Below, one piece after another: positions 12,563-25,540 of a stretch of 45,608 bases of DNA. The translations under genes were made by a program, and so were the position numbers. The notes under the pieces are model-generated. The model made no database searches. It was not told the DNA's origin and saw only the letters and a program-made list of their open reading frames with translations. This DNA comes from Apostichopus californicus. Lineage: Eukaryota; Echinodermata; Holothuroidea; Aspidochirotida; Stichopodidae. Each line of letters opens with the position of its first letter. Within the stretch, counting starts at the first letter, position 1. The stretch spans positions 2,339 to 47,946 of the forward strand of contig JAIPMN010001294.1 in the NCBI GenBank assembly GCA_020650975.1, in the 5' to 3' direction.

Positions 12563-15500
12563 AAACAGGCATTGAAACTTGTTACTTTCACGTAACTTCA
12601 GCGTATTTCAGAATATTAACTCCTATTCTTCTGAAACAAAATTCGTTAACAAAAAAGTACTTGCAAAGTCTAATTACATCATGGTAAAGAGTTCAAGGTA
12701 ACTTTTCTTATCCATGCTGAAGAGTCCCTTTAGTAAGTACTTTGCAAGTATCGTAGCCTAAGCCTACCTCGTGTAAAAATTTAATTAGCCTAATACATTT
12801 CTTCTGATTGCCTTTCCTTTTTGTTCTGTAAACAATATTTTTACCCAAAATTTTAATGCCCAACTAATTCAGTGAGGTCATGTTAACAAGTTTATGCAAA
12901 ATTAATTGAATTGAATTGTTTCAATAGCCTATTCACCTCAAGATTGAGTTTGTTATCATGAAAAGTTTAATTGGTCGACGAGGATGCCATTTACAATCAC
13001 AATTTGTAGGTATGTTATGTAGCTAAATAGCCTTCCATTATAACATTGTTACTTTCAAAAAGTTTATATCAATTCAAAAATTACTCTGTAATCACTAAAA
13101 AAAATAAGTTAGTGGTGTGTATTCAGTGATGCAGGGTGTACATTTTTTGTGTAGGCTCTACACAGGGGCTCTGAATACCATGGGTTTATTCTCTGTACAT
13201 GTATCCCAGAAACTAGTATACGATTTACAATGCCACTTGATGTAGTAATGACTGTCAGGACGTCCTAATGGGGTTAAAGGCCATGAAAAAGTACACAATA
13301 TATCTGACAGTACTGGTAAGCAAACTTTTGATGGTCCATGCTTCCCTCCTCTCCTCCCTAATCCTTCCTCTATCCTCATCTACACCCCCACCCCACCATC
13401 CCCATTCCCACATTCCCTTAAAATAGAGAAGATTTCATATGGGCCCTTGCTGTTATCTGAGCTGTCATATTCATTGCCTGATATTCCTGTTTCGTTCCCA
13501 TGGAAAGTGTCACTCGTTATTCAGTTACTCATATTGCACTAGACTTTTTCCCATCATGTAGAAAAACAACCGAAATTGAGTGAAGTTTCAGTTTATTAAA
13601 TTATCCATACTATGAAACTGTTATTTTATCCGATATTGAGTTTACTACAGTAGGGAGGTAGCTGCTCTGTTGGTTGATTGAATATAATCTAGCATTACCC
13701 CTTCGATCATGGACCCCTTTTATGCGTGGACCAGGATAGAGAACGAAGAAAAGAAAACCAATTATTTTTACAATTATATTATTGCACTGATACAATTCCC
13801 CATTCCCTTAAATGCCAGCCAAACCATTTCACTGCTAAGTGAAAAAATTTCTTACCTACTCATCTATTTATCACGCAGCATTTTATGAAGCTATGCATAA
13901 TGTGTTATTCCCATGGTTTGCCTATTTGCAAGCAATCCATGCAAATCAAGGCCATCTAGTAGAGATGGTTACTGCTTGTCATTTTATGTAATATACTGGA
14001 AGATGATATCTTTTTCACAGCACGGTGCCTCCAATAGGAGCAGAAAATGGCTTCTATGTGGATATATTACAATAAGATTTGAAGTTATATCTATAAACCT
14101 TGAAATTATGTATATTTTCTTCTACAAATTAAAGGCAGTGGTTTGAAGGTCTGCCAGTTACTGTACATTATTGCAACATGATTATATTGTTTTGTGTGAG
14201 GAATGATGCCCAAATAACATTACACACACGTGATGTAGGGTACATGTCTGCATGTTCGAAACATTCATGTTTATTACAAAAGTCGTTGAATATTTGTCTG
14301 AAAGATTGATATCTTCAATTTAGAAAATATAAACACTTAACAATTTAGTAGCAGTTTTACAACTCTTCCAGCATCCAGACCTCACATTCTATGATTTAGT
14401 GAATAGTTTATTAGATCTTGCAAGGAGATACTTTTAACATTAAAGTGAGAATTTATTTGCCCACATGAATACAGAAGACAGCTAGGGTTGTCCATGATGT
14501 CTGTCATCGTCATCAAAGTTCTTTGATCTTCCGTTGATTTCTGCGTCACTTACGACGGTTAGTCGACTTAATTTCAAGATCTACATGTACTTTGTAGTCC
14601 GGTCGCTTGAACATTATTGCATACAGATTACAGAACATTTCTCAAGAACTTTAAAAAACTTTTTATTGACATGAAACTCAGGCTCATGGATTAATAAATT
14701 TGGCTCTGTCACAGATCACTGAGCATTACTATGATAGTTTAATACATAAAAGATGTTTAATTTGTTGAATTCTCTAAACACTAGATGTATTTAATGACAT
14801 TAAACTAGCTGTGCAGCTATTTCATTTTTGTGTGTGTTCTATTCATGTGCACTGTAAAACATGTTTGACCTAGCTGTGTGTCTGCTTCAGTGCGAGTTAG
14901 GACTGAAGGTGGTGAGGTAATGCCATTTGCTCTGTCCAACAAGGACAGTTAGGTTGGATTACATTACATCACAAGGGCAAGGTTCAGTTAAAGGATAGAA
15001 GTGCCAAGACACATACATGCATAGAAACATATACATAACCCAAAATGAAGTAATCACCATTTCTTTGCTGCATTAAGGTAGGGGGTAAATTCCTCTAGAG
15101 AATGATGTATATATAGCAAAATCGAAACAAGATACGAAAGTCAAAAAAATTGCATTCACAGACAGACAAACTAACTAGTTACAGTAAATAATCAAAAGTA
15201 TATAGCCTAGATATCTCAAGGCTATGCATTATCAAATAATATTTTTTCCTAAAGATAATAATCGTTAAAAAATAATATAATAATATGAAATAATAACAAT
15301 AGTTAGTCGAGTGAAAACATTATTATTGATCAAGTCTTTTAGGAATATCATTCCAAGGAAACTTCATGGTCACAGCACAAAGTTAAATTTGAAATAGATT
15401 CTAACAGCACGACCATGAAAGTTAGATAATGCAAAGGCCAGAAGGAGGGAAACAAAAGTGTAACCAGGAGAATGTAGGATGTTAAACATTAACCTCTGTA

Positions 15501-15728
15501 AGTGTCACATGGTGTGTTTGAGACATAGTTACTTTTATTAATTGAAGAATTGATTTATCAAAGTATTAATGCCTTCTATTGGCCTCTCATCGTATGATCA
15601 ATTAACTCAAACAGCCAGTCTCATAAATTTTCTAGATAGAGAATGATTTAAAAGATTGAACTACCATATATGCATATTCAGTGTAATGTAATGAGTCAGT
15701 GAATGCATTTTATGGAACATCAACTGAT
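12563..15728. other. Intronic sequence, no gene seen
   Basis: AT-rich with C-rich tracts around 13385-13412. The stretch around 14500-14600 has several CpG-containing words (TGCGTCACTTACGACGG, GTCCGGTCGC) and may be conserved noncoding DNA. I see no exon. Confidence 0.4.
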
Positions 15729-15749
15729 GGGGTGGGGGGTGGGAGTGGG
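15729..15749 (+). other. Canonical G-quadruplex motif
   Basis: Four or more runs of at least three G separated by one to three bases: GGGG-T-GGGGGG-T-GGG-AGT-GGG. It lies 35 bp left of the assembly gap. C-rich sequence on the far side of the gap (15812-15824) could pair with it. Confidence 0.7.
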
Positions 15750-15783
15750 AGGAAAGAGGAGAGAAGGAACAGACCTAATGTAT

Positions 15784-15793
15784 NNNNNNNNNN
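15784..15793. other. Assembly gap (10 N) flanked by the same 10-mer
   Basis: CCTAATGTAT ends immediately left of the Ns (15774-15783) and begins again immediately right (15794-15803). The two contig ends therefore probably overlap, and the N run is a join artefact rather than missing sequence. Purine-rich sequence to the left and a 13-C run to the right explain why the assembly broke here. Confidence 0.85.
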
Positions 15794-16078
15794 CCTAATG
15801 TATCTCCTCCTCCCCCCCCCCCCCTTCTTTCTCTCTGACCTACTTCCCTTCTCTTACTATAGTTGAAAACTCTTCTGAAATCTAGCATTTGTTCCAAATA
15901 ATGTATATGTTTATTGAAGTTGAAAATGGTCACTCCAAGCACAACTGATACAAACAATTTTTGTCATTGTATGTTGTGGATTTTGCTACACGTAAATGTG
16001 GAATTAACTGTTTGTATAACGTTTTATCAATGGTAATCCAAAGAAAAATTGTATTCAATGACAACATGCAATGAATGG

Positions 16079-16086
16079 TAGGCCTA
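16079..16086. repeat. TAGGCCTA palindrome
   Basis: One of four exact copies in the window (also 651-658, 4524-4531 and 28553-28560). The word is rare by base composition here. Confidence 0.6.
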
Positions 16087-16676
16087 TTTTATAAGCTTCT
16101 AAAGGATGCACAATGAATACTTCAAATAATTTTGATTTAGTCAACAACTTTTACATTCCTCTCGTGGATATCCTACCTTTAAGGCTGTGGCAAAATACCA
16201 CAACTAGATTACAGGTTGATTTTAAAGTATATTTTTTGCAAAGACTCTACTCTCTTGGTGACCACTAAAGTTAATAACTATATAGCTTCATATACATGTA
16301 CAGATAATTAAATAGTATACTGTAATAGTATTAATACAAGAAAAAGTATGGTGGTGTTCGTTTTATTGCATGTTGCTTCACTGCGGTCATTATGTTGCAG
16401 CCAAATGCCAGATACGTGCAGCAGGGAAAAAAGGAAAATTTGTTGTTCTATGCTATTATTACTGTTTTCTTATCCTTGAATTGTAAGTGCTGTTGCAAAA
16501 CACATGTTAGTGTTGCCACACTGTTGATTTAATTAAACGTTGCAGTACAAAGTCCTTACCTGTATCTACATGATGCTATCTTCATCAAGTTGAAATCAAA
16601 TAAAATGGAATTTGCATCAAATGGAGTCAAATTTAGTAGCTATGTTAATTTTTGAGAATGGGGAGCTTCAATATTT

Positions 16677-16690
16677 CTGCAGAGGGCGAT
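16677..16690 (+). promoter_or_regulatory. Possible CTCF-like core
   Basis: CTGCAGAGGGCGAT resembles the core of the CTCF motif (purine-rich GGGCG after CAGA). It is a single match without flanking support, so this is only a candidate. Confidence 0.2.
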
Positions 16691-17218
16691 GCCATATTGA
16701 TCCTAACAGTGTCGTAGACAGGGTCCTGGGTCCTAATGAGCGTGATCAACAGATTTTGTATAGTGCTGTAGCAAATATCTGAATGTATACCTTGAGAGAA
16801 TATGTTCAGAAAGATCTCATCTTCAATAACTGCAAGAAGAATTGCGGGTATAGGCCCAGTTTACTCCATTTCGGAGACTTGGATACAATTAAACTGAGGC
16901 TCAAAGCTTATATTCAGATTAGCAAACGTGACTGACAATACCTTTAAGACGCTTTCTGATTGGTTGACAACCAAACATGTGTAAAGTTGTCAAACAAATA
17001 ATGGGCAACGTTTTGTTGCTAAAACGTGCTTTTCATAAGTGGTAAAAACCACACATATGTTTGAATATGTGTGAATTAGGGAATGTGGAGGCCTAGAAGT
17101 GTTCATGAGAGATTCCTCAAAGGAATTCACAGTGATTTCAGAGACAGAAGCTTGTCAAGTTTCGTGAAACTAGATAGGACCAGTATGACAGGGCCAGTTC
17201 ATATTTTGTATGTAAAAC

Positions 17219-17342
17219 GTCCTTGATTATGAATTGTCAATTGTCAACAACTCGATCTGTAACTGGACGACATGCATTAATCTTGGAGTGATTCGAAGAG
17301 GAGACCTTATGATTGGAAGGCACCGGCGTTAACCACTTAGTT
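17219..17342 (-). mobile_element. tRNA-derived SINE, copy 1
   Basis: Read on the minus strand it begins with an A-box-like AAGTGGTTAACGCC (positions 17325-17338) and about 25 bases later has a B-box-like TTCGAATCACTCC (17285-17297). A non-tRNA body follows that ends with a direct micro-repeat TTGACAATTGACAATTC. These are the parts of a tRNA-derived SINE with an internal Pol III promoter. The same layout recurs in opposite orientation at 29933-30049, with base-for-base similarity along the body. The tRNA part resembles long-variable-arm isotypes (Leu/Ser) in its GTGGTTAACGCC D-arm, but the parent is uncertain. Confidence 0.7.
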
Positions 17343-19590
17343 AACAGGTTCCCTCAAACAAACCAGGACTTTCTTTGAAACTTGCCTGCAAAAGATGCAG
17401 CTGGTATTTAATTATGTATTTCCAACAATGTGAATGTTTCATGGAAGGTAAGGTAGTTTTAAAAACTATCACTGTCATTTGCAGTCATTAAATGACATAT
17501 TTCATCCATAAACAGTACATTGACAAAAAAATACACAAAAAAACATAAGATCAAATATTATCTGATGTTTTTTTTTCCATTTTCCCTATGCATGGAATCA
17601 CTTTAAATAATTGTTAGTTTTAATCAACTGTTGGGAGTTTCATTTTTCAAATGGTTATTATTAACAGAGCTATCACCTTCGTCTTGTTACCTCAAATAAT
17701 CTTCATCTTATTTCTTATGTTGTCAAGAGAAAAATAATTCTTTACATTCTTTAGGTCATAAGAGACTGAGGGCGTTAGCATATTAAGTGTTGTTGCTTCT
17801 AACATTCCAAACAGCATGGCTTGCCTTGAAAGTTGTAATTTAATCATTGCAGTTTCTTTTCTTGTTTCTGAAGATGTCCTGAGATACAATCAGCGATCGC
17901 TTAAAACCATGGTTAATGCTCTCTCTTGTTTAGATACTCAAGGCAGTTTTTTCCCCCCTATCTTCAGATCCCTTTACATAAGCTAGAGCCTCATAATGGG
18001 TCTCTTAGCAACTGCCAATCATTTTCAATAACAGCATAATTTTACCCAAGTGGCTTCCTGTTTTCCTCAACAAGATAATCATAAGTTTTGCTCTAAGCAG
18101 AACCAAGTGAATACAAAATAGCAGATGCATGGAATTTTCCTGTGTCCAATTTCCCAAAAACTCTGCAGGGTCATGTTTTTATTCATATTCTTTGAATGTA
18201 TAAGCAACTGTTTCAATAACATATATTAAATTATGAACATTGCATAATCACATTGCTTGAATAATTAACTCAATTCACATTTTGCCATTGCAAATTTGTG
18301 AAAATAACAGTTTTTATCCTTTTAGGATGCCAGAAGCAGCTTCTTTTGTGGTGAATATGAATAACTTTCAAATCTATGTCATACTCTAATACCCTTAAAA
18401 AATAATTCTAAGTTTTGTAATTTTATGATATATTCAGAGATCTCAGAGACCAAAGTGCTTGCACAATACCTTATATTCTATGTGACATTGTACGTATTTG
18501 CATATCTAGTGACAATTACTATGAGCATCTTACGAAGCATTTCTTATTTAACCTTTAAACTTGCTTAGAAGAATATTATATTGCATTTTGATATTGCATT
18601 TTACTAAAATTTGAAACATTGCATTATTTTTGCAATGTTAATTGTAAAAAATACAAAGATTGTGTCCCATTGATATCCAATATCCAATAATGTAGTGAAT
18701 AGTTGATTAAACATAAACATAAACATAAAGTTGCATTTGAAGCACTGAGTACAATTGTTACTTATTTCTCTTATTGACCCTGGAAAATGAACTTACAAAC
18801 TTCTGTGTTTATGCAGAAAAGTGAATAGTCTTGTGAGGTTACAGTACTTTTAAATGAAAAAGAGCCTCCACCAAATCCCATCTGTATTTGTGTACATATA
18901 TACCTTTCTTCGATGATCAGTGCTATGATCAAATTGTAATTCAGTATATGGCAAATGCAACGATCATACAGTATGTGATGTTGAACCTCCTTATCAGTGA
19001 ATCTTATTGCACCAATAACAGGATTTTGTTCAATTTCCAAAATCCATCATTCTCTTTTGCTAATAATGTTTGTGGAAAAATTAACATCAGAGTGGCAATG
19101 TATCCATAAATGAATGTTAAGTGATCAAATGAGCTTAAGTGATCTGCTTAAGGCTTTTTTTATTCCCTTTTTGTTGTTGAATATCATGCACATGATGAAA
19201 GAGAGGAGCAATAAAAGCTTATTAGCTGAAGGTGAGGTATAAACAAAGAAAAACTAAACACCATGGAAGCCCTTGAAATTATGGAAAATGAAAGAAAAAA
19301 TCAAATGTAATATAAAGTTTTTGATTGCTTCTCGTGGGAGTTATTTCCGCAAATGGACTGAAACATTTCAGGCTTGGAAAGTGCATTACTCTGATTTTAG
19401 CTGAATAATTTATATATTTTTTTAGTTTTGTACTCTCAGACTGCATTGATGCATAGGACATTCTCTGTCTTGCCACTTGTTCATCACAAGTTCCTTTCTC
19501 TTTGTGGGTTTGTGTAGAGATGTTGTGTACTTCCTGGTAGTGAGATGCATTGTGTATTTTCCTTGGAATAGGGAGAGAGTTTGGCAAGAA
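17343..19590. other. Intronic sequence, no gene seen
   Basis: AT-rich. A short ATAAAC triplication lies near 18712-18728. No coding or RNA feature is visible. Confidence 0.45.
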
Positions 19591-19598
19591 CAAGTCTC
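19591..19598. repeat. Left target-site duplication of the MITE
   Basis: CAAGTCTC, identical to the copy at 20001-20008. Removing the element and one copy restores a continuous intron sequence. Confidence 0.9.
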
Positions 19599-20000
19599 CA
19601 GTGGCGCTAGGGGTAGCTAGGGGTATTGGTCAGGGGGGGGCGAGAATGGTCTCTAGGGGCGCTTTCGACACTATCTAAGCGGAGAGCCACCACAGGTTGC
19701 CGCGGAGCGTACAGAAATTTTTTGAGTAAAGATACTCCCTAGATCACCGGAAATGACCCTTTCCGGGCCTTGCTAATTTGCAGATAAACGAAGAATAAAT
19801 AGGTGTCATCGCTATTTTGTCAGAAAATTACACCAACAAAATGTGACAAATGTCAATAGGTATTTGAGAGTGCAATAAAAAAGTCAATAATCGCGAATAA
19901 GTAAAAAGTGGTAAAAAGCTGAAAAGGGCACCAGCAGTCCATTTGAGTGCGTCAGGGGGGGGCATCCGCCCCCTCTGACTGTATGGACGCTCCGCCACTG
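19599..20000. mobile_element. Non-autonomous hAT-type MITE, 402 bp, intact
   Basis: The element begins CAGTGGCG and ends CGCCACTG, a perfect 8-bp terminal inverted repeat of the form common in hAT transposons. It is flanked on both sides by the identical 8-mer CAAGTCTC (19591-19598 and 20001-20008), the target-site duplication length expected of hAT. The interior encodes no transposase, so it must have moved with an enzyme supplied in trans. Both subterminal regions carry an 8-G run after GTCA (19633-19640 and 19955-19962). The right one lies inside a hairpin-forming GTCAGGGG...CCCCCTCTGAC. A 74-codon minus-strand frame over its right end is incidental. Confidence 0.92.
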
Positions 20001-20008
20001 CAAGTCTC
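20001..20008. repeat. Right target-site duplication of the MITE
   Basis: CAAGTCTC, directly after the terminal CGCCACTG. Confidence 0.9.
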
Positions 20009-20800
20009 CTGCAGATAAATACATAGCAGCTACAAAAACATTTCATGAACATAGCACTCAGAGTCTCCTCCGAAAGGAAATATCAGATAACAGTTGGCTG
20101 CTTACTAAATGCTACTAAATAAATTGTACTAATAAAGCTATAAAATCTTCAAACATTTTCAAAACATTTTAGAAACCTGTTCCAAAGATAAAATAATCTT
20201 CTGGAACTAAGAAACCTTAGCTTATTTATGAGCTGACTCATAGAAATCTTTGAATGTACAACCTTACTGCTGTTGTAAAATTAACATATAAAGTAGAGAT
20301 GTTTGTCCTTGATCAGTTATCATTTTTCCTCACCGTTCAAAAGAGAAAGCTACGTTTAATACAAACATCGGATGTCAATGGAAAGCTAGAGGAAGGACAT
20401 ATTTAAATAGTAGTGCCTGGTTGCAGTATAAACTGCAGTACAATTGTTAAGGATGATATGGGCTGGCTCGAAAATTTCATTTATAGCCAGTGATCAGAGC
20501 AACAACAAAACAGAGAAATAAGGGAAAGACGAACAAACTTATTGAGCCCTATTATTCAAGTGGCACTTAAAGGTATCAGTATCGATTTTTGACCAGAGTC
20601 TGGCCTCATTTTTGCTCCAGGAATCCATTGCTAGACTGACATTTGAGTATCTGTAACATCTCCGAGAGCTTTTCAGTTATTTACATGGCCGAAATAATTG
20701 GTTAACTATGGTATCAGTATTGTACACTCAACTTACTCTGAAATAAGTGGACTGTGATCATTTCACAATAATGATCGGTTGGAACGGCCCGGTGGTTGAA

Positions 20801-20808
20801 TGACGTCA
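20801..20808. promoter_or_regulatory. CRE palindrome TGACGTCA with adjacent GGCGCC
   Basis: A full CRE and a 6-bp GC palindrome lie within 17 bp, in a short CpG-containing patch (20773-20822) inside AT-rich intron. Candidate intronic enhancer element only. Confidence 0.3.
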
Positions 20809-21457
20809 TTAGGCGCCTCTAAAGTGGTACATTAGAGATATAGAATCAGTTGCCTCTCGATTCAGAGCTGGAACCATTTCAAATATTAAATGCATGCAAG
20901 GAGTTAATATGATGAAAGTTTTTAGTGTAATGTGCCCTTTGACTTTGTGATATTATTGTCAGTTATATTTATGTCAGTTTTTCTGTGTTCAATTCCATAG
21001 TTTTAATGAAGAGTACTTATTGATGTTAAAAATTCCATGAATTGCATTAAAATGGTTTGATCATCTTGATTGGAGAAGTAAACATCTTGGATATAATTGA
21101 ATGCATTGCCTTTGGATATATATTATAAAAAATCATGTCACAAAAAAACTAGCAATTTTAAGGACGAAACAGATTGAGCACTGGTCAAAATGCTGAGTTA
21201 TGTTAATTATCGGGTACGGATAACTGAGCTAATTAAGTTATTAACATTAGCACCTAATAATATCCTTGGTAGAATTGTTTAGGTTTTCCAGATTATTTGA
21301 ACTCCTATTGTCGGTCAAAGAAGCAGTTTGTAATTATAAAACTGGTTATATTTGTTTGTTGGAAACTTTCCTTTGTTCCAATTCCAACGGGCACTATGTA
21401 AAGAAGCAATTAGTATTCCAAAATGTTGCTTCAGGACTGCTATGCAGACAGTATTAA

Positions 21458-21470
21458 CCCCCCCCCCCCC
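21458..21470. repeat. Poly-C run
   Basis: Thirteen consecutive C. Confidence 0.9.
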
Positions 21471-24421
21471 ACGCTGAACTCAATATCTTGAAAGCTACAG
21501 TTGGACAGCTAACTACTTTGAGCTTGTGCCACCACAACTATAAACCTTGTCCCTATAAAGTAAACTTTAGGATAAGAATGAGTTACTTGCATGGACCTTT
21601 GTAATATATTGCAGTATTACCAGCACTTACTTTATCTTTCCATCCTTCTATACTTCCATTCTATCAGCATCAGAGTAGTCTTTGATGGCTTCAGAAGACG
21701 ACGGCAGGCTGAGAGATTGCAGTGTCTGAACGTTGCAGGCACTCCTTAGTATCACTGTTTAGCAGATTTTTCTCCTTGTACAGTACCTCTCACATAAGAT
21801 ATCCTGTGGGTAATAGATATCAGTGAACAAACACTCCTAACCCTCAAAGACTGATTTCCCTCCAGAATTTTGATTAATTTCCAAGTCTGTCCCTTCACAG
21901 GAAAGAATCATGTTACTTCTTGCAGTAGCTGATAAAGTCTACCTCAATCACATTTTGCATTTTGGGTGAATTAGCTGCATTTTCTTGTTTTTTTTTATCT
22001 CGGGGAAAGTGACTTTTGTGTGTTTACATACGTCATCAGTAGAACCCATGAATTTCTGCCGGATATCAAAACCCGTTCCATTTTAAGCTACCGTAGGATG
22101 TCTGAAGAGAGCTGGTAGATAGGAAACATACCATTTGTAAAGAAACAACTTTTGCAAGTAGTATTCTACAAAAGGACCTGAAAAAAACACCTGTTAGTAC
22201 ATACACTGATATTAACACGATCTAACACGGATAGGGTCTCAAATAAGCTACTGTAAGGCTTCCTGAACCTTGGATCTCTAAACTAAATTAAACTAAACTA
22301 TACCAAAGGAATGTTAGTGTCCTCATATATACTGGTGTCATGTTTCCCACAATGAGTGGAGGACAAAAAGCTCACTTAGTTTGTCATATAATAGTGTTAT
22401 AAGTAATTTTAAAGGTGTCAAAAGCCATCTAGCTACTTTGCCTGATACATTATTATTTATAGTCTTACATGTTAAACCATTTGCAATGAGATCATAAGTA
22501 AATAGAGACAAACTTGAATATAGGACTCGACTTGAAAGGTGTTATTTTCATGAACTGCTTAGGCTAATGTTTACCTTTGTCGGAAGGAAAAAAAAAATAC
22601 TGCACAACTTTCCTTTGCATTTCAGAAGCCGGAATAATGGGCTGGTTCAATGGACTGCAATGCCATTACAATGTATGGCTTGGGTAGTAATTATTGCATC
22701 AGTACTACAGGATCGTACCAGTTTAGGGGTGCAATACATACATTTTATTCCTTCCCTCGATATATGAAACATGATTCTCACACACACTCATTGAATCCTC
22801 TGTACAGAGTTAATTCAAGAACCAGATGTTTGTATGTGTGTGTACTTGGAATCCAGCTATTAAAACAACCAATGTTGTGTTATAGGGGTTGTATTCAATC
22901 TATCCAACGCATTAACTTCAGAGGCGATGACAGGTAGAGATTCATTGCTGTTAAAATATGACATCTTTGCAGTCAGAAATACTTTATAGATGATGTCAGA
23001 TCGTTAGGGTGATCATCTTCTTGAGATGAAGGTAATACTATCACTATCATCTTCATGGTAGCAAACACCATGGGAAGACTTTGTTTACTATAGATCTGCT
23101 TGTGTACCCAACTTTTGTGATAAGTTTTGTTGGATTTTCATTTAGCAAGGCAAATTTTCTAAACTAATTGATTTGATTTTGTCCAAGAATGTTTCAGGCA
23201 TATATACGTTAGGTAAACATAACCCATCTTAAATCACTTTTGGTTTTTCTTGGTTGCTTGAATCCACTACTGTCAGGAAAAGGTTATTTATCTATAGATT
23301 AACTAAAACCACATCCTTAAACTGATTACTTTAATTTGTGTCATATTAAAAAAAATGGACATATTGCTTGCATAAATCACTATTATTTTAATAATTTTTG
23401 TGTCATGTTGTTGTTGTTGCAACTTTTCATCATATTTTCTGTCTGAATAACAATTTACTTAACATAATGTTTCTAAGACAACATATGGGACTCAGTTTGA
23501 ATACCTTGGAATTTTTGTTGTGGTTGTCCTTTTTGCAGTATTTGGTGAGAAAAAAAATTACTGTCATAGATATTGATAGATACAAAGCCACTTTATGTAA
23601 AGTTTGCCATTATTGGTAGTTCACAAAATTGATAACATCTACGAGAAAGGTAAAAAATAGCCTATTTTATCAATATGACATGTACCAGATCGAAACAAGA
23701 TAATATTTAAAACATACCTAACCTTTGCATGGCAAATGTTTAAAAATCTGGTTTACATTTTTACCCAAAGCTGACGACATTGTGTTATTTCAGCCTAACA
23801 TCACTCCTCACCTTTCCTCATGTAAAAATTATGCCATATAACCCATCCAAACCTTTCTTTAATAGCAATAACACTGTAGTATGCGAATGCATTTACGTAG
23901 TCCATATTTTATCAGTTATATCCCAGTTTATAATATAAACTGTCTGTGTAATTGGACACTTCAGACTTAAAAAAAACAGAAACGTCTCAAATCAAAATTC
24001 TCCGCTTCATTTTAATTTTAGTTTTCTCCCATCTGAGCCTGTTGAATCCAAAATATTCAGCTCAACAATTTCCGTTGCAGTTATTTCCATGAATTGGGAA
24101 AACGTAGAAAGTTTTTACAAGAGATTTAGAATGCCTGTCAGTTGATTGGATTAACACTGCATTATTTGATGGAATAATCTTTCTTCATCATCTCATTGTT
24201 AAAAAGTAGGCTGGCATGTTCCATAACTTCCTTAGGTAACAAAGTGTTTTAATGATGCTAAAAAAAGAAAAAGCTACTTCAAGAAAAGAAAGAAAGGGTG
24301 ATGAGGTGTTTTTGCAGTTGTGACAGAAATTGATTTCAGAGTTGAACCCCTGGTGACAAAACATTTTTTGCGGCGCTTAATCGTGCCAAGAGGAATTTTT
24401 TAGAGTATTTCAAGGGTTTGC

Positions 24422-24437
24422 TATATATATATATATA
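24422..24437. repeat. (TA)8 microsatellite
   Basis: Short perfect TA dinucleotide run. Confidence 0.85.
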
Positions 24438-25540
24438 AATACGCATTGAAGAATGTTCATGATCAATGTCTTCTTTTTTATCTGGGTAGATCTTATCTCA
24501 AAATATTTTATGTAATATGGAGATGTGCAATTTATCTTAAGGAAAACATTGCATTTTTTTTAAGAGAAAATAAATGGAGTGTATTATTATTCTTCCTCCA
24601 GTCATTTGATGACTGTCATTGAGATGATTACAATGACGAAGAGCTCTAGTTGCATATTTAATGAAAAATAATAATGTTTGTTAAATGTTTGAGATGTGAA
24701 CAGGAAATCAGTCTCATCAATGATAGACTTAAAGGGCTGCATGGCATGTATATGAGCAAGACAAAAGGAATCTGAAATAGTTTCAATCAACAACTTGAAA
24801 GGAACATCCATAATGATAATTAAAAATCTGTTTATGGTCTATATCAATGACATCCATCACTGAGGTGTGGATGAATTTTACAGCATATAGAAGTCTGAAC
24901 ATTAAGTACTGACACATGGAAGGAAAATATACATATAAAATTTTAAAAATCATTTTGATTAAACAACAGTAAAATAAGAACAGACTATATTACCTGGAAC
25001 AAAGTAAAAACAAATTGTAAGGTAATGCGTTGAGAGATCTGTTGCTATGCAATTAAGGGAATTCCCCTCCTTCCTCCCATTGGATGTAAAGTGTCTTATT
25101 GTGCACTGACTTAGTAGTTTCTCATGTTTTATTACTCTCCAATTGACAGTTCAGCTGTGTCTTTCAGAGAAATATAAAGCTCAATTCCATTATAGCAATG
25201 AGTGTTATGATCTTAGTCAGGTATATATCATGTATCAGTGTTTTTTGTATTAAAAGGGGAATTCCCAAACTAATATTAAAACTGCATGATGTAAAAGAGT
25301 AATTCCCATTACTGTAATAAATTATTTTAAAGCTTCTGATTTTACCAAAAACAGGCAATTCCACTCCCTCCCCCTCTTCTTCCATGCAATTTCAATAAAA
25401 ATGGAAAACAACTGCTCTAAGTTAAAGATATTCTTTGGAGTTTGAATATATTTATTTACCCAGTTGTAAGAATAATTACTTGTAACATGAACTTGCAACA
25501 TAATCCATAAACATCCACGGTCTCCACACGCATCCTTTTG

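Larger units (their letters stand above)
20009..25500. other. Intronic sequence, no gene seen
   Basis: Mostly AT-rich. Items inside: a CRE palindrome at 20801-20808 next to GGCGCC at 20812-20817, a 13-C run at 21458-21470 and an AT dinucleotide run at 24422-24437. The open frame at 22650-22937 has no recognisable domain. Confidence 0.45.

Noticed and set aside
19828..20052. Minus-strand 74-codon frame as a gene
   Set aside because: It runs across the right end of the MITE into flanking DNA, so it is chance.
22650..22937. 95-codon open frame
   Set aside because: No recognisable domain, no codon bias and no splice support.
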